Assembly: GCF_001949145.1 (NCBI RefSeq)
Contig: NW_019091542.1
Location: 149,372 to 213,371 of the forward strand
DNA: 64,000 nucleotides
Reading direction: 5' to 3'
From: Acanthaster planci
Taxonomy: Eukaryota > Echinodermata > Asteroidea > Valvatida > Acanthasteridae
Position numbers and translations under genes: made by a program. Position 1 is the stretch's first letter, and the number at the start of each line of letters is the position of its first letter. The notes beneath the pieces were generated by a model, which was not told the DNA's origin, searched no databases, and saw only the letters and a program-made list of their open reading frames with translations. This document shows positions 58,305 through 64,000 of this stretch, one piece after another.

Positions 58305-61300
58305 GACAAATGACATAGATGTAACTGCTTGGGGGCACGTATGACAGTACGTGTGTCACCATGTATTCAAAAATGTCATCATCCGTGGCGCCTTCAGTGC
58401 GCAAAAGGCCACGCATTACTGTCAAAGCAATGGAGGCCCTACGCGCAAAATTGGATCCTGCCTCCCGAAAAAATTGGAGACTCGTTGCAAGTGATCTCGA
58501 TCAACGGAAGTTCACCAATGAGTGGATTGAGGTAAATCAATAAATTTAGAGATTTTTTAAAATGCAGTCAGCATGGTCAGGATATTAAGAAATAAAAATA
58601 CATACATGCCCATCTTCACTGGTAATTTAGGTGCTTTAACTGGGAAAAAAATTTAAAACTGTTGACTCCTTTGATAAACCACAGTAGGTCTCGGAAAAAA
58701 AGATGCTCAATTATTTGTAAATTGACAGACCATTTCCATTCCCAAGTCAAAGCTCTGTTTTTGATCTTACAACAGTACAATGGAATTTTAATTGTTATTT
58801 GCTGATGGCAATTGCATTTGCTGCTTGTACATAAAATCATTGTTGTGTGTTCGTTGTCATAGGGTTTGTTCTTTTATGTTAGCCTATGCTCAGAATTACA
58901 GAATATAAAATATTGGGTTTGTCTTAAATTTTTACAGTTGATGGAGAGCAAGTGTCCAAACCCATCCTTTTCTCCCACTGTGGAGGTGCTTAGAGAATGG
59001 CAACGTGGCCTCACCATTGATCAAGACGTCCCAGTTCAACAGCTATTTGCCGTCTTGAAGGATCTGGGACGAGAAGATGCTGCATCTTTAGTTGTAAAAA
59101 TGAGTGAAGGTAAGAAAAATTAGAAACTAGAAATATGATATTTCACACTTTAGCAGGTGCTCTACATGGCATACATGTATTGTTTTTGTTCTTTTTTAAT
59201 CCTGTGTGTCTTTTTAAATCATGTCAATATGGTCAGTTATCACTTTTTCAGTTTTCTCAAGGCAACTTTTTGTTTAATTGAATTTATTTGATATTGTATT
59301 AATTTTTAATTTCTCCCTCTTCAGACCAAACTTTCCTGGATTACTATGATGAGCCTATTATGACTTCTCCACAAAGTACATGTAACCCATCACATCAGGG
59401 ACAACTTAGCCCTGACTTAAGATGCTACAAGAACTCATCACAATATCCTTCAATGGCTTCTTGCTGTCGGAATCACAGCCAACAGCAGCCCCATCCTTCA
59501 CCACAGGAGTCATCTTATCATGGATGGCCAGACCATTCAGCCTCAACCAGAGCTGACAGGCAGAGGCAACCTTGTTCCCCTGGCTTGCCTGAAGATCCTC
59601 ACAATCTACAGGTACTTCAGCCTCGTAGCAACCGACAACCTGACATGCAAGTTGAAGCAGAGTTCAATCCTGACTTTGGAGCACAAGGACCCAATTATGA
59701 GCAGACACCCATGAATTTCAACAGGAGCCAGATCTCCCTGATTTCAGATCGCTCAAGTTCTCTCCACATGAATGGCTTACAATTAAATCCCAATCCACAC
59801 CGACTGACGGATTCTGATCCTAGGAATGCCTTCTCAACTTGGCCCCCACGTAGTGCAGGCAGAAGCAGTCGGTCAAATATATGTATCAGAGAGAACGAAC
59901 ACTTTGCTCCAATACAGTCGAACGAATCTGGTCCTGAATATCTGCTTCAAGGGCCAGGGTTCTTGGGACATACATGTAGCTCCATCCAGCCACTCAGGTC
60001 TGTGTCTCCAGTCAATACCACTGAAACAGGTGCTTCACCAATTCAAGTACAAGACTCCTACAGGAGTAAGTTTATCTAGCACTTTGTTGTTGTTATTGTT
60101 TGTCTACCTGCATTTTGCCTGTCTCAGCTTCTGTCTGTCCATTGATTTAGGAGACTAAATGTAAATCCTCCCAAACGGTTTCTCCGTAACCTTCCAATGG
60201 TGTGGAAGCACACAGGAACAAATACCAACCGTCAACTTGTTTTGCATGTGGTTGCTATGGGAACACAATTCTATGCCACTTCGGTGTGTATCAGTTATTT
60301 TCCAGCACACAATAACTCATGCTCTTTTGTGCAGTCCTCTTCACTCCCTTGGTTATTGCAAAATTATTCTTATGGAACAGTGAAGCACATTTGGTGGATA
60401 GCACAGAGGGTAGACTGACATCCCTCTGGGGTTCATAAATTAACACATCTTTGTGTCACTGACCAACTTATCCAAAGAGTGACTTCCATTTTAGAGGGTT
60501 AAATTCATTATTAACTTTTGTGGTCAAATTCACTGTACAAATTACTGAATTTGATATCGGGGCCTTTCACCCATCTCTACTTATTAACCCTAACCCTCCT
60601 CAATCCTTCACCTGTTGGAGGACTGAGGAGTGTTAGGGTTAAAAGAAATGGAATTTATAGTTTGTCTTTCTGTATTCACCTAGTTTCCATTTTCACGGAC
60701 AGACAATTGTTGGTTCATCACATATCCCTACACATCCTTCAAGAGGGCATTCCAATTGGGTATGGCATTGAAGACTGCAGGCCAAAATGTGATTGTGGAT
60801 AGGAAGATAGACTCCTTTATGTCTGCAACACATAGTCGGGAGGAAACAAGTCGACTGTACAAGACAGTAAGTCCCTGTTTTATTTACATTGTATATACTG
60901 GCCTGAATTCTAATCTCACTGTCAGGTGGCAGGTTGATTGAACTCTTAGTTTTTAAGAGTCTTGTCAAAAATTGCCAAAGTCAAGTTTCACTGGAAGAAG
61001 ATTATTCCACTGCTGTCTTTTTTTGTCTACACTATAACACTGTATGACTTGGAAGATCTGATTTATGACTTTGATGGGTGGAATAGCACAGTAAAAGTTT
61101 GATGAAAAGTCTTGAACCATGAAATGTATATGACACAAACTGTCTCTTGCAGGCAACTCACATCATCATAATCTGTAACAAGGACTACATCAAAGAAATC
61201 GGAGGCCGAGTAAAATCTCCTTTGAACACACGGTGAGATTTTATTTTCACTACTCATTAGAATTCTCACACTTTTGGATCTCAGTTAACCTCTCAACATG

Positions 61301-61951
61301 TATTCAGTCATAACTTCAAGAATTAGTAACTGACAGTTTCTGCCTCTGGTTGTCAACACTTGCTCCAGAAAATCCTGCGAGTGTGTACCAGTGACCTTTT
61401 GTTCAAACATCAACATCAGTCATATCAAATGATGTACATATGTACATGTAAGTTACCGAATATGGATGCATGCGCAATAACATGCATTATATGTGAATAG
61501 ACAGGTGCTAAGCATAGAGCTTTACATGTACATGTATCAAGTTACTAGAGTTCTAACAGGTCATTCCCACTTGTGGGTAAGATTCAGTGTCTCCTGAAAA
61601 CACCTATTTGACTTGAATACATTGGTTTTGCTTATACCATTGGTATAATAACCCTTGTTGTTGGCATTACTGTTTAATCTGTTGCTGATTTGCCTTTGAC
61701 AATCATTTCTTAGCTTCATCTATGGTCTGATGGAGACGGAGTTTCGTCAGAGACAGAGAAATATCCGCTTTGTTCCCATCATTGATCAAGAGCATATCAG
61801 GGACAGAAACGTCCCCGAACCATTCCGAAGCTACTCTAAGGAATACCAGGCTTTTGTCTTCAAAGCCCTCTGCAACTACAACACTGCCAAAAGCACATCT
61901 GCTAGGAGTAGGGAGGTTTCAATTGAGAGAACATTTTATGGGAGTCATTGA
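58305..61951 (+). CDS. Death domain-SEFIR adaptor, CIKS/Act1-like (IL-17 receptor signalling)
   Basis: Exons 58361-58531, 58938-59109, 59325-60065, 60703-60866, 61153-61232 and 61714-61951 all have GT/AG borders and agree in phase. They total 1,566 nt (521 codons plus stop). An acceptor at 58303-58304 starts the exon in its 5'UTR, and an in-frame TAG at 58316 precedes the ATG at 58361. Residues about 20-113 form a death-fold domain (ALRAKLDPASRKNWRLVASDL, LREWQR, LFAVLKDLGREDAASLV). Residues 115-361 are a Ser/Pro/Gln-rich linker with PQESSY at 174-179, fitting the TRAF6 consensus PxExx-aromatic. Residues about 364-495 are a SEFIR domain (WFITYPYTS; ATHIIIICNKDYIKE; METEFRQRQRNIRFVPII). No signal peptide or membrane segment is visible, so a cytoplasmic adaptor is more likely than a receptor. 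Vertebrate Act1 (TRAF3IP2) has the SEFIR but no death domain. Confidence 0.9.
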
Positions 61952-64000
61952 AGTGGCTTTTCTGCCAATTGTGCATGTAGTTTACAAAATGGTAACCTTT
62001 GATGCTATCAAGCCTCCAGAGAGTCTAGTGTGATAACAATGCACAGTCTGATTCTTAAAATGTCCCTGGTGAAGGAGCGTAAAGGCTAAGTGCCCTGTGA
62101 AAGGTTTAACGACCACAGTAATTTTTTTTCACTTTATGTGACGGGTACATACATAGAATGAAAATGGATGAAGGTTGCTCCTGATAAAATGGAAAGTATG
62201 ATAAATGCATAAAAAGATTTGATAAGGCTCATCTTGGTGTTTGTAAAAAATTGATTTTTAGTCAGGAATTTTTAAAGCAAGATGTTTTGTATGTTGTGGT
62301 TCTTCTTGAAAGGACAAAGTAAGTTTTGGTTTATTTTTACTTGTAAAAATATATAATAATTGTCATACATCTAAGTGAATCAGCAGAGACGTAATTATAA
62401 AAAAATGCCCCCTTTGAATGTTATATTTACAGATTTAGTAAAACAATCAGAAGTTTATTCTTTCACCCGTCGTTTGAGCGAAAGTAAATGTAATATCTTT
62501 GAAAAGACAGTCAGTCCAGAGATCAAGTAACTTTAAGACATAAATGTTGATGTAATGGATCAAGCGTCCACACACATTTGTAGTCTCAAACTAAAGAATT
62601 TGGGGTCATAAATATATTGATTCTGTTGTGACCAAAACATTGGCCCATTGCATGCAAATGCTTATATTTACATGTACATACATACTGACACTAAATGGAG
62701 ACTGGTTCTGTAATAGTACTTTCGGGGACAAAATTATTGGTTGTTAAAATAGTTCATGAAAATTTTTCATCATATGAATACTGGGCAAGCTACCTGTAGA
62801 AAGAAAACACTTGTACTTTCATAATGCAGGCCATTATGCAAATTTTCCAGTGGATCGGCTTTTTGTACATAGATCGGTTTTGAAGTGGATCAGGTTTTTT
62901 TTTGGTAACACTTTCCTGTATGAACCGTGATCAGTGTCTGCCCTCACAATGACCTTATATTTTTTGGCATTTGTCTCTTTTGGGGGGGACATACCATAGA
63001 ACAGAATAGCTATTTTGGCATTTACATGTATCACTGAAATCTGCTCACTTTTTGAGGCTGAGAAAGCTGAAAAGGATGTTTATGGTGTGATAAACGTGAC
63101 ACTATACCATAGATACTGCACATGTACCTGCAGTGCGTTGGAAGTATATGTACATGGGTTTGTTATGAGAGATTTCAGTAAAAGTGGATCAAGTTATAAT
63201 TATGTATATATTGGCAGCTGAGATTGAACAAGTGTTGAAAGAACCTGCTTGATGTAGGAACTATATTTCAGAACTAATTTTAATACATAGAATATTACAA
63301 ACAAGTACTGTATGTATACCTTAAATTCTATCATTGTAAACCAAGGTATGACTTTGTTTTCACTTCAGATCTTTGGTTTCATTTTCACTTAATGAGTCTG
63401 TGGTTTCATTGGATGGCAATTGTATTTTTATATCTACCAATATCGTGTAAAAATTTGAGCATTTGGAGAACATTTTTAGGAGCTTGAAATGACATTTGTA
63501 AACAAACACAAAATACATACATGTACTGTACCAGAGCTGGAGTTTTGTCCAAGTGATTTCACAAGTAACCTGAGACATAAACAAAACAAGCCTAAGCATT
63601 TATTCTTATTAATACTTTATTTCCATGACAACGGCCCTAAACATGAGCTCATGTACACTTAACGTTCACTCTTGCTTACACGAATGCAAACTTGGATCCA
63701 AAGCCCAATGTTCACTATAGTGTCATTCAGCAATAAGTATAATGAGAAGACATGACTGCAGTAGCACAGTGCTGGTGTATACAGCCAAAATCAGAAGCCA
63801 TGACTGCATGCCTCTTTGACCAACAGGGTGTCGTGATTTGCCAATAAAACGTGTGAGGGTGGTGCAGCTGCCATTATGGCATCTTCTCATATAAGTCTAG
63901 AACAAGAGTTTGTGGCAATGCCCTGCAGGTTCAATGTACCATTTATCTCTGTAAATGTGAGTACATGCACGGTACATATCTAACATTCCCAATAATGGAG
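61952..64000. other. 3' flank of the death domain-SEFIR gene to window end
   Basis: Presumably 3'UTR at first. The first clear plus-strand AATAAA that I noticed is far away (about 63843), so the poly(A) site is unresolved. No further gene is supported. Confidence 0.35.

Noticed and set aside
60151-60418. Open stretch with an acceptor-like start, translating RLNVNPPKRFLRNLPMVW
   Set aside because: Its phase does not fit the donor at 60066 (a stop results), whereas 60703 joins it in frame and begins the SEFIR domain.

Overview
The window is animal nuclear DNA: split genes with GT/AG introns, large AT-rich spacers, many short foldback repeats and one assembly gap (Ns, 50719-51012). The gene content and the density of the palindromic words TAGGCCTA and TACATGTA suggest an invertebrate deuterostome, most likely an echinoderm. 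That placement is inference, not a database result. I see no bacterial operons, rRNA, convincing tRNA or CRISPR.

Left part (about 1-39 kb): a cluster of five small secreted/GPI-type Ly6/uPAR (LU, three-finger) genes, each with the same plan: a 5'UTR intron, a signal-peptide exon ending in phase 1, a second exon ending in phase 0, and a last exon carrying the CC-x4-CN signature. Three on the minus strand (1051-2329, 11420-14243, 21467-26823) sit in tandem segmental duplications of roughly 8-10 kb (units about 1-10.25 kb, 10.25-18.85 kb and 18.85-27 kb). Unit 3 keeps a complete GPI-anchor tail. Unit 1 lost it through a deletion that fuses the reading frame to former 3'UTR. Unit 2 still has the tail in its DNA, but out of frame. 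Two diverged relatives lie on the plus strand (32569-33797, 36151-38447). The space between is filled with foldback (MITE-like) elements, minisatellites and the non-coding part of the duplicated units.

Middle part (41.5-52.9 kb, minus strand): a nearly complete PHRF1 orthologue (PHD and RING finger protein with a long SR/KE-rich middle and a conserved C-terminal module). I assembled 14 coding exons whose phases all agree, giving about 2,258 codons. The N gap lies between exons 6 and 7 and probably hides another exon.

Right part (58.3-62 kb, plus strand), head to head with PHRF1: a six-exon gene whose exons join in frame to exactly 521 codons. It encodes an N-terminal death domain, a disordered linker with a TRAF-binding-type motif and a C-terminal SEFIR domain, i.e. 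a CIKS/Act1-like cytoplasmic adaptor for IL-17-receptor-type signalling. This death-domain/SEFIR fusion, together with the repeated loss of membrane anchors in the Ly6 array, is the most interesting content of the window.
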